A stretch of DNA of 42,764 nucleotides from Chlamydiales bacterium (GTDB lineage: Bacteria > Chlamydiota > Chlamydiia > Chlamydiales > SM23-39), in assembly GCA_030681135.1 (NCBI GenBank), contig JAUXXF010000028.1, positions 1 through 42,764 on the forward strand, written 5' to 3'. The translations under genes and the position numbers were made by a program. Positions 25,451 to 34,130 of the stretch are shown one piece after another. The notes beneath the pieces are model-generated. The model saw nothing but the letters and a program-made list of their open reading frames with translations, was not told the DNA's origin and did not search any database. Numbering within the stretch: the first letter of the stretch is position 1; every line of letters begins with the position of its first letter.

Positions 25451-25584
25451 ATAATTCTCATATCACGATTTAATATACCGCATTTTAAATGCTTAATAAC
25501 ATCAAGTCAACGTTTAATGTTAATGTATAAATAAAAAAATTAACTATATTACAAATCAACACACTTCTTAAAGCTTTGTCGATT

Positions 25585-27468
25585 TTAGGGAGTTTTTTGA
25601 AGAGCAAGAGCCGCTTGCTCCCTTTTTTCAATCGTATTAAGCTCTTTTGCCAGCAAAACCCTGTAGACCGAACTGCTAGAAATAACAACGCCCTGCTTCC
25701 CCAACAGATTTGCTATTTCTCTACGGGTCAACTTAGGGTTCTCGCAAGCGAGCCGTGCAACAGCCTCCTGTTTAGAATCACTAATCATGAGCCTTTTAAC
25801 CAACCTTTCAGAACAAGGCACCACAGGAAAAAGCGGAGCGTTCAATCTAGGCCAGTTTAGCTGAGCCGCTGCTATTCGCTTTTCTTTATTAATAAGACCG
25901 TATTTCCTGAAAATCGCATCTACCTTTCCTAAAGTGAGGTCTTTGACCTTATCTTTTAATAGGTTAAATAGTGCTCTATGTCCTAAAAGAGGATCCTGAC
26001 AAATTGCATCTAAAACGATTCGGCCTGTAGAATCCATTCTTTCTTCATTGAACTGCTCTCCGTTTGCTGCTTGTTGTTCTTCCATTGGCTCAGAAGAGTC
26101 CAAGAGAGCAGCCTCATCATATAAAGCCTGACCTTGTCTTGATAAAACATCTGCCGCTTCTCGTCGTTGTTTAAGAGTACTAAGCTTTTTTATCGCCAAA
26201 ATTTTATAGACCGACCTTTCACAAATAACAATCGGCTCCTCTTTCAGCTCTTTCAACCGATTCGCTATTCCGCGATAATTCAACTCAGGGCTTTCGCAAG
26301 CGAGCCGTACAACAGCCTCCTGTATTTTAGGATTATTAGTCTTGGTTGGTTTGGAAGGCAAAGGAGCCAACTTTTCAGAACCAGGCTCTATAGGTAAAGG
26401 CAGGACGTTGAATCTAGGCCAGCCTGCCTGAACTTCTGCCATTCGCTTTTTATCCGAATTAAGTTTGAATCTCGTAAAAACGGTTTGCACTTCTTTTTGA
26501 GTAATCGCTTCACCTTGCTCCGCTAACTTCTTAAAGACTTTCACAAATCCATCTTGACCCTTATTTTGATAGATTTCATTTAAAACAATTCTTTCTTTAT
26601 AACTAATTGTTTTTTCATCTATTTTTTTTATCCCATTTTTTTGAGAACTTTCCTCATCAGTTTCCCGTTCGTTTCCTTCTACATTTTCTTCTATTTGAGC
26701 CAACTCCTCTTGTATGAATTGGATAAAATTTCCATCAGCATCGAGAGGAGATTCATCCATCCATTCCCCCCTAGAAAAAAAAGCGTCTTGTTCGTAATCA
26801 GACATAGCTCTTAACTGAATATCAGAAGGACTATATGGGTAATCAGGATCATTCCATGAAGGCGATAAGGTCATGCTTTCTATGTTTTGAGAAGAAGGCG
26901 AGAACGCAGGCTGAGCCGCCGGGGAGCTCTTTTGAGTTGTGGGATCCTGATCGAGAGGAAATTCACTCATCCATTCTCCACTAGAAGGACCCAATACGGC
27001 AGCAGTCTGTACCATCTGATAAAACCCATCTATTTGAGGAACGCTCCTCTCTCCACCATCGAACGGCTCCCAAAAACCACTTATTCCTTGCTCACCAGAA
27101 ACAGAAATTGGACCTTGGGAATCTTTCCCCTCCGATAAACAGATACGCTTAGGGGCAGGAGTCTCTTCTATAAGAGAGCCTTTTCGCTTGCGACCTGCCT
27201 CACTAAATAATTCTTCTAAAGAAAAAGGCCCTTGTTCGTAATAAGACACAGCTTCTAACTGAATATTAGAAGGGCTAAGTAGGCGGCCAGAAAAATTCCA
27301 TGAACCTGATAAGGCCCCATCTTCTATGCTCGGAGAAAGAGGCGAGAAAACATCCCTAGCTACCTTCGAGCTCTTCTTGGTTGTAGACTCTCGTAGATCT
27401 TCTTCGTGTTGAAAAAACCTTTCCCATTCAGAAGAATTAGAAATGTTATGTGGCGAAAGAGGAGCCAT
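25585..27468 (-). CDS. P5: modular HTH-repeat protein, A-B-A-B
   Basis: A 627-residue paralog. The N-terminal block is followed by the bipartite basic motif (RKRKGSLIEETPAPKR), then a second, internal copy of the N-terminal block (SPSDIQLRAMSDYEQDAFF, about 215-235), an acidic block, and four modules in strict alternation. A1 is RIVLNEIYQNKGQDGF to AGWPRFNVLPLP, B1 is AVVRLACESPELNYRGIANRL to EREAAD-like, A2 is RIVLDAICQDPLLGHRALF to LNWPRLN, and B2 is AVARLACENPKLTRREIANLL. B2 is the clearest HTH, with VISSSSVYRVLLAKEL forming turn and recognition helix. It ends in ALALQKTP. The duplicated N-terminal block shows that internal shuffling has occurred. Confidence 0.75.
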   Translation of the reverse strand: MAPLSPHNISNSSEWERFFQHEEDLRESTTKKSSKVARDVFSPLSPSIEDGALSGSWNFSGRLLSPSNIQLEAVSYYEQGPFSLEELFSEAGRKRKGSLIEETPAPKRICLSEGKDSQGPISVSGEQGISGFWEPFDGGERSVPQIDGFYQMVQTAAVLGPSSGEWMSEFPLDQDPTTQKSSPAAQPAFSPSSQNIESMTLSPSWNDPDYPYSPSDIQLRAMSDYEQDAFFSRGEWMDESPLDADGNFIQFIQEELAQIEENVEGNERETDEESSQKNGIKKIDEKTISYKERIVLNEIYQNKGQDGFVKVFKKLAEQGEAITQKEVQTVFTRFKLNSDKKRMAEVQAGWPRFNVLPLPIEPGSEKLAPLPSKPTKTNNPKIQEAVVRLACESPELNYRGIANRLKELKEEPIVICERSVYKILAIKKLSTLKQRREAADVLSRQGQALYDEAALLDSSEPMEEQQAANGEQFNEERMDSTGRIVLDAICQDPLLGHRALFNLLKDKVKDLTLGKVDAIFRKYGLINKEKRIAAAQLNWPRLNAPLFPVVPCSERLVKRLMISDSKQEAVARLACENPKLTRREIANLLGKQGVVISSSSVYRVLLAKELNTIEKREQAALALQKTP

Positions 27469-27530
27469 AATAAACCTTATTTTTCATTGATTATCTTTCA
27501 AAAAAGAGCACCACTCATAGGGACGTCTAT

Positions 27531-27693
27531 ATACCGAAACAACCTGAAGAATCGGTTTTTGGCTGTGTCGGCTTTATCTCAGAATTTTTGTCTTCGCTCG
27601 TGTCTTGCCTCCGGCAATGGTCAACTCGCTCCAGACAAAAAATTCTGAGGAGCCTCCTTGCCAAAATCCCGATTCTTCAAGTTGTTTCGGTAT
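27531..27693. repeat. MITE-like palindrome E1, copy c
   Basis: 163 bp, ataccgaaacaacctgaaga to tcttcaagttgtttcggtat, flanked by TATACCG...CGGTATA, same orientation as copy b. Between P6 and P5. Confidence 0.85.
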
Positions 27694-27745
27694 AATTGGC
27701 CTTTGGGCGACCTTGAGATGGAATCGGTATATTCACGTTCAAAGA

Positions 27746-29833
27746 TCAAGGTTGTTTTGCCTGTAAAATTCTACCAACAGCACGAGTAGAAGTCTTAATG
27801 CCCCGACTCATAAACTCCTCTGCTATTTCCCTACGACTTAACCGAGGATTCTTAGCGTAGAACTCTGTCACTGCCTTTACGAGCTCATCGCGAGACAAAA
27901 TACAACATAAATCTTCCGGAAGTTGTTTTCCCTTTAAAATTCTACCAACAGCAGAAGTAGAAGTCTTACAGCCCTGACTCGTCAACTCCTCTGCTATTTC
28001 CCTATTACTTAACCGAGGATTCTCAGCGTAGAACTCTATCACTGTCTGTACGAGATCAGCGCGAGATGAAATACTTAAATCTTCCGGAAGAGGGTCTTTA
28101 GGCAAAGAGGGAGTGTTGAATCTAGGCCAGCCTGCTTCAGCCTCTTCTATTCGGAGGTTCCGATTATTCAGGTTGTATTTCTTGAAAATAGCCTCTACTT
28201 GTCCTAAAGTGAGTTCTTTAACCTTATCTTTTAACCGATTAAATACTGCCTTAAATCCTAAAAGAGGGTTTTGAAAAATTGCAGCTAAAACGGCGCGGTC
28301 TGTTTCATTGATTTCTTCTTCATTGAACTGTTCTGCATCCTCTATTTCAGAGCACGCTCCTGCCGCCTCTCCGATTTCTGCTTGTTGTTCAATTGGCTCC
28401 GAAGATTCAAAGAAATCAACCTCGTCTCTGATTTCTCCATCGATATTTTCTAGATGAAAAAAGCTTTGTTCGTAAGAAGACGGCTCTTCTACACTAATAC
28501 CAGAGCGATCAAGGGCGCTTTTAAAGACATTGAATACATCCGATAAGGAAGCTGTTTCATCTCTGATTTCTCCGTCGACATCTTCTAAAGAAAAAAAGCT
28601 TTGTTCGTAACAAGCAGGCTCTTCTACCCTAATAGCAGAGCCATCTAGGACTCCACCATCGGGATTCACTAAATCCGATAAAGTTTGATCTTGCGTCTCT
28701 GGAACGATATCCTGTTGTTTCGGCTCTTCTATGGCTTTCTCTCTTCGTTTTTCAGGGGTATTCAGACCTTCTTCCTTGAGAATTTTATACGCCGCGTGCA
28801 TAGGAACTACAGCGAGGTCATTACTCATTTCCTTTCCAATTTTTCGACAACCCCACTGAGGGTTTTGTAAAGCGAGGTCTGAAATTTTGTTTCGCGCGGA
28901 ATCATCAATTCTCATAACAGCTCTTTTCCCAGGCAAAGACCCTAACTTTTCTGGAACGAGTCGCGTAGGAGAACCTAGAAGTTTAAATCCAGGCCAGCCT
29001 GCATCACGCGCCGCCGTTCTCTTGTCCTTCGTACTCAAATCGTATCTGTCGAAAACGCTTTCTACTTGCTTTTGCGTGATTTGTTTGCCGTTCGAGGTGG
29101 TGATTTTCTTTGCCTTTTTTAATTTTGTAAATAACGAACGGTATCCCAAATCAGGATTTTGATGGATTGCATTTAAAACGATCAGGTCCTTTTCTTTGAA
29201 CTGTTCTATATGCCTTGCTTCAGACCTTTCAATAGGAGAGCTCGTCTCAATGATTTCTAAAAGAGTCTCCCTTTCCTCTACTCCCTCATTAACTTCTATG
29301 TGAACCGATTCCTCTTCGAGGACTTGGATAAATCCTTCATGAGACTCGAGAGAAGCTTGAGCGGCTCCACCCATCGACTCTTCCCTACAAAAGCCAAATA
29401 CTTCAAAAGGATCTACCATCTGAGACAAACCATCTAGCTGAGAAATGCTCTGATCACTCTTGAACGGCTCCAAAAAACTACTTATCTCTTGCCCCCCCGA
29501 TATACAGATGCGTTTAGGGGCAGGGGGCTCTTCCATAAGAGAGCCTTTTCGCTTACGACCCGACTCAGCAAATAATTCTTCTAAAGGAAAAGGCCCTTGT
29601 TCGTAATAAGACACAGCTTCTAACTGAATATCAGAAGGGCCAAGTCGACGTTCAGTAAAATTCCATGAATCTGATAAGGTCCCATCCTCTATGCCCTGAA
29701 AAGGAGAAGAGAAAACGTCCCTAGCTACCCGAGCGCTCTTTTCGAGGGTAGGGCTTTGCAAAGCTTCTGCATTTTGGGAAGAATCTTCCCATTCAGAAGG
29801 ATCAAAAAAAATACTTGGCGAAATAGGGAACAT
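27746..29833 (-). CDS. P6: modular HTH-repeat protein with C-terminal tandem small HTH
   Basis: A 695-residue paralog when started at the ATG at 29833, whose MFPISPSIFF context fits the siblings; an in-frame ATG at 29875 lacks that context. The basic motif is RKRKGSLMEEPPAPKR. Two extra acidic/aromatic blocks occur in the middle (CYEQSFFSLEDVDGEIRDE and SYEQSFFHLENIDGEIRDE). Modules are A (LIVLNAIHQNPDLGYRSLF), B (KISDLALQNPQWGCRKIGKEM), A (RAVLAAIFQNPLLGFKAVF), then two short B-like units: TVIEFYAENPRLSNREIAEEL...STSAVGRIL and AVTEFYAKNPRLSRREIAEEF...STRAVGRIL. The last two are nearly identical to each other, a recent tandem duplication. Confidence 0.75.
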   Translation of the reverse strand: MFPISPSIFFDPSEWEDSSQNAEALQSPTLEKSARVARDVFSSPFQGIEDGTLSDSWNFTERRLGPSDIQLEAVSYYEQGPFPLEELFAESGRKRKGSLMEEPPAPKRICISGGQEISSFLEPFKSDQSISQLDGLSQMVDPFEVFGFCREESMGGAAQASLESHEGFIQVLEEESVHIEVNEGVEERETLLEIIETSSPIERSEARHIEQFKEKDLIVLNAIHQNPDLGYRSLFTKLKKAKKITTSNGKQITQKQVESVFDRYDLSTKDKRTAARDAGWPGFKLLGSPTRLVPEKLGSLPGKRAVMRIDDSARNKISDLALQNPQWGCRKIGKEMSNDLAVVPMHAAYKILKEEGLNTPEKRREKAIEEPKQQDIVPETQDQTLSDLVNPDGGVLDGSAIRVEEPACYEQSFFSLEDVDGEIRDETASLSDVFNVFKSALDRSGISVEEPSSYEQSFFHLENIDGEIRDEVDFFESSEPIEQQAEIGEAAGACSEIEDAEQFNEEEINETDRAVLAAIFQNPLLGFKAVFNRLKDKVKELTLGQVEAIFKKYNLNNRNLRIEEAEAGWPRFNTPSLPKDPLPEDLSISSRADLVQTVIEFYAENPRLSNREIAEELTSQGCKTSTSAVGRILKGKQLPEDLCCILSRDELVKAVTEFYAKNPRLSRREIAEEFMSRGIKTSTRAVGRILQAKQP

Positions 29834-29949
29834 ATAATTCTCATTCTCCTGATTTAATACACATATTTTAAACAATTAAGAAAGATAAATCAATGATTAA
29901 TACTAATATAAAAATAAAAAATTAAATATGCTATAAATCAACAAACCTC

Positions 29950-30021
29950 ATTATAAGAAGAGACTTTCTTCAAATTAAGACTTCGTCGATTTTATACCGA
30001 AACAACCTGAAGAATCGGTAT
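29950..30021. repeat. E2-type fragment joined to a solo E1 end (copy e)
   Basis: At 29970-29990 aaattaagacttcgtcgatttt is an E2-type sequence. Directly joined is ataccgaaacaacctgaagaatcggtat (29994-30021), an E1 left end fused to the outermost bases of the right end. This is what an internal deletion of E1 would leave. Confidence 0.7.
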
Positions 30022-30025
30022 ATAG

Positions 30026-32545
30026 TCATTTTTGAAGAGCAAGAGCCGCTTCCTTTCGTTTTTGAGGGGTATTAAGATTATTTTTGCGCAAAATTTGGCA
30101 GATCGCTGGTACAGAAATAAGAAAGCCCTGCTGCTCTTTTAATTGCTTTGCCATTTCACCATACGTCATGGAAGGGTTCTTGCGAGCAAACTCCATAAGT
30201 CGCTCCTTACCAGCCGTGGCAATAACCAGTTTAGTTCTAAGCGGAGGAACAGACCCTGAAGGCTCAGAGAAAATTGACCTCTCTTTTATTTCTTCATGTT
30301 TCTCTTTTTCGTTGACTCTCTCAGGAGAATCGAGAAAAAGTGGAGAAGATTCACCGATCATTTCTCCTCTTGAAGCGCTCAATACTTCAGAAGAATCTAC
30401 CATCTGAGAAAACCCATCCAACTGAGAAATGCTCTTTTCCGTATCTTTGAGGGGCTCCAAAAAACTACTTATCTCAAGAGGTGCCACTTGGTTCGACGAA
30501 GGATCCATGACATTCTCAGGATCTTCCACCCCAGGAAAATGGAAATCGTTAGATTCAGGGCGTTCTCTCTCATCACCTCTTGACTCAACAAATACATCTT
30601 CTGAAAGAACATTAGTAGAAGAACTCACTGGCCTATTGCGAAAGGATTCAATGTCATCATCAGGAAAATTCAACGAAACGTTAGAAGCAAGAGCTGCTTG
30701 CTTTCTTTTTTCAGGAGTGTCAAGGCCTTTTTCCTTTAAAATCTTTCTCACCGACTGTGCAAAAATATTAATACCCTGGTCTCTTAATAAAAATTCCATT
30801 TTTTTATAATTCAAAAGATGGTTCTCACAAGCGAGCTCGACAACTTTCTGCTTCATAACACTGTCAATAACCACCCTTTCTCTACGCAAGAAAACTAAGT
30901 TTTGAGACATCGTTTTCATAGGAAAAGATAAAGTTTTGAATCTAGGCCAACCCGCTTCATAGGCCGCTTTTCGTTTTTCCAAAGTGCCAAGATCGCATCT
31001 TTCCAAAACACTACTAATTTGATTCACCGTAATGTGTATCCCTTCTCGTTCTAATTTTCTACACAGTCTTTTACTTCCAGAAAAAGGATCCTCATGCACC
31101 ACATTTAAGACCACCTTCTCTTGATCATTGAAATCTTCTTCATGAAAAACCCCGACCTCCTCATTGTTCCGCTTTTTCAATCTAGAGCGCTTTTGTAGCT
31201 TGCTACTTTCCATTTGTTGTTGAACCAAAGCTAGAGACCCAGAGGAATTTCTTTGCCGAACCAATTGAACGTTTGTCGAAAGGGGCTCAGGGAGAATCAA
31301 CTCTTCTTCTATATCTGCGTCTAAATTTTCTAGAGAAAAAGAATCCTGTTCATAGTAAGAGAAATCTTCTAACACAATATCAGAAGGACTAAATGCGCAG
31401 TCAGAAAGATCGAATGAATGCAATAAAGTCTGATCTTGCATTTGTGGAGCTCTAGCTGCTTGCTTTCGTTTTTCAGGAGTATCAAGGCCTTTTTCCTTCA
31501 AAACCTCACTCACCTGCCGCGCAGAAATATCAACACCCTCTTCTCTTAATAGCTTTTCCATTTTACTATAACTTAAGAGATAGTTCTTACAAGCGAGCTC
31601 TACCACTTTCTCCTTCATAGAGCTGTCAATAACCACCGCTTTTTCCCCAGAAACCGCCTTTTTTTTTCTGGGCGCGGGGGCTAGCTCTTGAGGCATCGCC
31701 TGGGAAGGCAAAATCTTAAATGTAAACTTTCCTGCAAAAAATGCTTTTTCTCGTTCCGCCCGAGTAATAAGGCCGTATCGGTTCAAAATGGTACGTATAT
31801 CGGATGGAGAAATCGCTATATCAGGCCGCACTGCTTTTAATGTGGCGTATAATCCGTCATGACCCAAAGAAAAATCCTCGCGCACTGCGTTTAAAACCAA
31901 CATTTCGTTGTAAGTAAATTTTTCTCTGCGGAAAGGTTTGATTCCCTTTATTTGCTGCTTTTCAATCCAAGAGGTCTCGCTTCTGCGACTACTTTCTACT
32001 TGTTTTTGGATCAATTCTTGAAAATCAGAAGGGACTGATCTCTCCCCTATTTTTTCATGAATCTCGTTTGCATTTACGCCTAAGCTTTCTTGAAGACCAA
32101 CAGTTTCTTCCAGTTGAGCCAATTCCTCTTGCATAAATCCTTCGTGACAGTCAACAGAAGCCTGAGCAAATCCAGATATCTCGTCTTCTTTAGGAGAGCT
32201 CTCTAACTCAGAAAAACGGGAACGCTTCGACTGAAGAGACTCTTTAGGAGAGCCTTTTCTCTTATTGCCGGCTGGCTCACCAACTAAATCTTTTAAAAAC
32301 TGCGAATCTTCTTCGTAAGAATCTAGATCTTCTGACGGAAAATCTAGAGGGCTAAATGGATAGTCAGTAAAATCCCATGAATGTGATAAAGCTCCTTCTT
32401 CTCTCCTTTGAGAAGGAGACGAAAAAACAGCTTTAGCTACCTCAGAGCTCTTTTCGACTGTGGAGCCTTGCAAAGCTTCTCCATCTTGGGAAAAATCTTC
32501 CCATTGAGAAGGGTTAAAAAAAATACCTGACGAAACAGGGGTCAC
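30026..32545 (-). CDS. P7: largest modular HTH-repeat protein, A-B-A-B-B
   Basis: An 839-residue product with a GTG start (siblings use ATG) following a GAGG site. The N-terminal block is followed by the bipartite basic motif (NKRKGSPKESLQSKRSRF). Modules are A (LVLNAVREDFSLGHDGLY), B (KVVELACKNYLLSYSKMEKLL to EKRKQAARAPQMQDQTL), an acidic repeat (SYYEQDSFSLENL), A (VVLNVVHEDPFSGSKRLC to AGWPRFKTLSFP), B (KVVELACENHLLNYKKMEFLL), a further acidic region with ISQLDGFSQMVDSSEVL, and a last B (RLMEFARKNPSMTYGEMAKQL). The two internal A-B pairs look like duplicates of each other. A basic patch (RLKKRN) follows the centre. Confidence 0.75.
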   Translation of the reverse strand: MTPVSSGIFFNPSQWEDFSQDGEALQGSTVEKSSEVAKAVFSSPSQRREEGALSHSWDFTDYPFSPLDFPSEDLDSYEEDSQFLKDLVGEPAGNKRKGSPKESLQSKRSRFSELESSPKEDEISGFAQASVDCHEGFMQEELAQLEETVGLQESLGVNANEIHEKIGERSVPSDFQELIQKQVESSRRSETSWIEKQQIKGIKPFRREKFTYNEMLVLNAVREDFSLGHDGLYATLKAVRPDIAISPSDIRTILNRYGLITRAEREKAFFAGKFTFKILPSQAMPQELAPAPRKKKAVSGEKAVVIDSSMKEKVVELACKNYLLSYSKMEKLLREEGVDISARQVSEVLKEKGLDTPEKRKQAARAPQMQDQTLLHSFDLSDCAFSPSDIVLEDFSYYEQDSFSLENLDADIEEELILPEPLSTNVQLVRQRNSSGSLALVQQQMESSKLQKRSRLKKRNNEEVGVFHEEDFNDQEKVVLNVVHEDPFSGSKRLCRKLEREGIHITVNQISSVLERCDLGTLEKRKAAYEAGWPRFKTLSFPMKTMSQNLVFLRRERVVIDSVMKQKVVELACENHLLNYKKMEFLLRDQGINIFAQSVRKILKEKGLDTPEKRKQAALASNVSLNFPDDDIESFRNRPVSSSTNVLSEDVFVESRGDERERPESNDFHFPGVEDPENVMDPSSNQVAPLEISSFLEPLKDTEKSISQLDGFSQMVDSSEVLSASRGEMIGESSPLFLDSPERVNEKEKHEEIKERSIFSEPSGSVPPLRTKLVIATAGKERLMEFARKNPSMTYGEMAKQLKEQQGFLISVPAICQILRKNNLNTPQKRKEAALALQK

Positions 32546-32626
32546 ACAAACCTCACATTAAGTTAATAGTTAAATTATAATAATCAACATTAAACATTTC
32601 TATATGAAATAAAATAATTACACTTT

Positions 32627-32755
32627 CTCAAGCTCGCGGATGAGTCTTGTCGCAAATCCATTCCATGTTCGAGCCAAGAAATTGTACGGAGAACGCTCCC
32701 TTCAGAAGGCCCACTTGCCTTCAAAGAGAGAGAAAAACTCCAACCGACAGATCCA
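32627..32755 (-). pseudogene. degenerate copy of the xerC 3' end
   Basis: On the minus strand, GWSFSLSLKASGPSEGSVLRTI followed by SWLEHGMDLRQ matches XerC residues 231-271 (DRSFSIYLKASGLSERITPH... and WLEHGMDLK). Two internal deletions are present, then DNA equivalent to the last codons, with gacaagactcatcc as in xerC. It lies upstream of P7 as the real xerC lies upstream of P8. Confidence 0.9.
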
Positions 32756-32767
32756 TCTATCGATTTT

Positions 32768-32929
32768 ATACCGAAACAACCTGAAGAATCGAGATTTTGG
32801 CAAGGAAGCTCCTCAGAATTTTTTGTCTGGAACGAGTGACCATTGCCGGAGGCAAGGCACGGGTGAAGACAAAAATTCTGAGGTAAAGCCAACGCAGCCA
32901 AAAACCGATTCTTCGGGTTGTTTCGGTAT
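32768..32929. repeat. MITE-like palindrome E1, copy d
   Basis: 162 bp, ataccgaaacaacctgaaga to tcttcgggttgtttcggtat, flanked by TATACCG...CGGTATA, same orientation as copy a. Confidence 0.85.
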
Positions 32930-32957
32930 AAACAGCTTTAACGCGGTTCAAAAAAGG

Positions 32958-34028
32958 TTATTTTTGATTAGGGGCACAAACTGCGTTTTCTCTTTTTTCA
33001 CGACTATCAAGGCCTTTTCTCTCCAAAATCCTACGGATCGATCGTTCAGAAATGTCAGTGTGCAGCTTTCTTAACCCCGCTTCCATTTCACGAGGTGTCA
33101 TCCAATATTTCTCGCAAGCGAACGCTACAACTTTCCGCTCCAGCGAACTGTCAATAACTGCTTTACTTCTGGGCAAAGGGGCTAGCTTTGGAAGCGGAGC
33201 TTGAATAGGTGAAGCTTTGAATCTAGCCCAACCTGTTTTAGCTGCTTCTTCTCGCTCTGGCAAGGTTTCAACTCTGTATCGTCGCAAAATAGTACGTATT
33301 CTGTTTGCAGGAATGTTTATATTGCGCTGTTTTAATTTGTTGCACAGTCTATCAGCTCCGAAGAAATGATTTTCTTGCAGCGTGTCTAAAACTATCTGGT
33401 CCTCGGAAAGAGCTGGTCTCTTCCTTATTTCTTCATGAGTTTCCTTTTCGTTTACGTCTACACTTTTTTGAAAACCAACAGTTTCTTCTCTGCGAGCCAA
33501 TTCCTTTTGCATAAATCCTTCATGAGAATCGAGGGGGAACTGAACAAATTCACTCATTAATTCTCCAGAAAGGTCTGATGTCTCAGAAGTATGTAGCAGC
33601 TGACCAAACTCATCCAGCTGAGAAACACTCTTTGATTCGCCCTCGAAAGGCTTCAAACAACTACTTATCTCGAGAGGCTCCGCTTCGATCTCCGAAAAAA
33701 GTGTTGGATTTTGAGCCTCTTCCGGCTCAGAAAAACGGATACGCTTAGCAAGAGGCTCGCTAGCAACAAATAAATCTTCTAAAGAAAAAGACCCCTGTTC
33801 GTAATGAGACAGATCTGATGGAAAATCAGACGGACTAAATACGCAGTCAGAAAAATCCCATGAATTTGATAAAGCCCCTTCTACTATTTTCTGAGAAGGA
33901 GATGATAAAACAGCCATAGCTATCTCGGAGCTCTTTTGGATTGTAGACTTTTGTAAATCTTCTACATGTTGAAAAGAACCTTCCAATTCAGGGGAATTAG
34001 AAAAATATTTTGCTGAAATTGGGGTCAT
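32958..34028 (-). CDS. P8: smallest modular HTH-repeat protein, A-B
   Basis: A 356-residue paralog adjacent to xerC. The N-terminal block (GSFQHVEDLQKSTIQ) and HYEQGSFSLEDLF are followed by only the second half of the basic motif (LAKRIRFSE); the KRK half is missing. Acidic blocks ISSCLKPFEGE and SQLDEFGQLLHTSE follow. One A module (QIVLDTLQENHFFGADRLC, then VETLPEREEAAKTGWARFK) is similar to A1 of P3/P4, and one B module (KVVAFACEKYWMTPREMEAGL to SREKRENAVCA) closes it. It is the minimal member and shows the basic unit of the family: acidic N-terminus, basic motif, A, B. Confidence 0.75.
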   Translation of the reverse strand: MTPISAKYFSNSPELEGSFQHVEDLQKSTIQKSSEIAMAVLSSPSQKIVEGALSNSWDFSDCVFSPSDFPSDLSHYEQGSFSLEDLFVASEPLAKRIRFSEPEEAQNPTLFSEIEAEPLEISSCLKPFEGESKSVSQLDEFGQLLHTSETSDLSGELMSEFVQFPLDSHEGFMQKELARREETVGFQKSVDVNEKETHEEIRKRPALSEDQIVLDTLQENHFFGADRLCNKLKQRNINIPANRIRTILRRYRVETLPEREEAAKTGWARFKASPIQAPLPKLAPLPRSKAVIDSSLERKVVAFACEKYWMTPREMEAGLRKLHTDISERSIRRILERKGLDSREKRENAVCAPNQK

Positions 34029-34130
34029 ATAAATCTCATTTTTAATTTTACTATATTTTAAATAATTAAATTAATTAAATCAACATTCAATATAGTCTTA
34101 CAATTACAAACAAAAAAATAATTAATATTA

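Larger units (their letters stand above)
32546..32957. other. gap between P8 and P7
   Basis: From right to left it contains E1 copy d (32768-32929), an E2 core (atctatcgatttta, about 32755-32768), a degenerate xerC 3' fragment (32627-32755) and the AT-rich P7 promoter (32550-32620). No intact gene. Confidence 0.7.

Noticed and set aside
17552..34028. P genes as insertion-sequence transposases
   Set aside because: HTH heads look transposase-like, but there is no DDE catalytic domain, no flanking terminal repeats around each gene, and each product has several heads.
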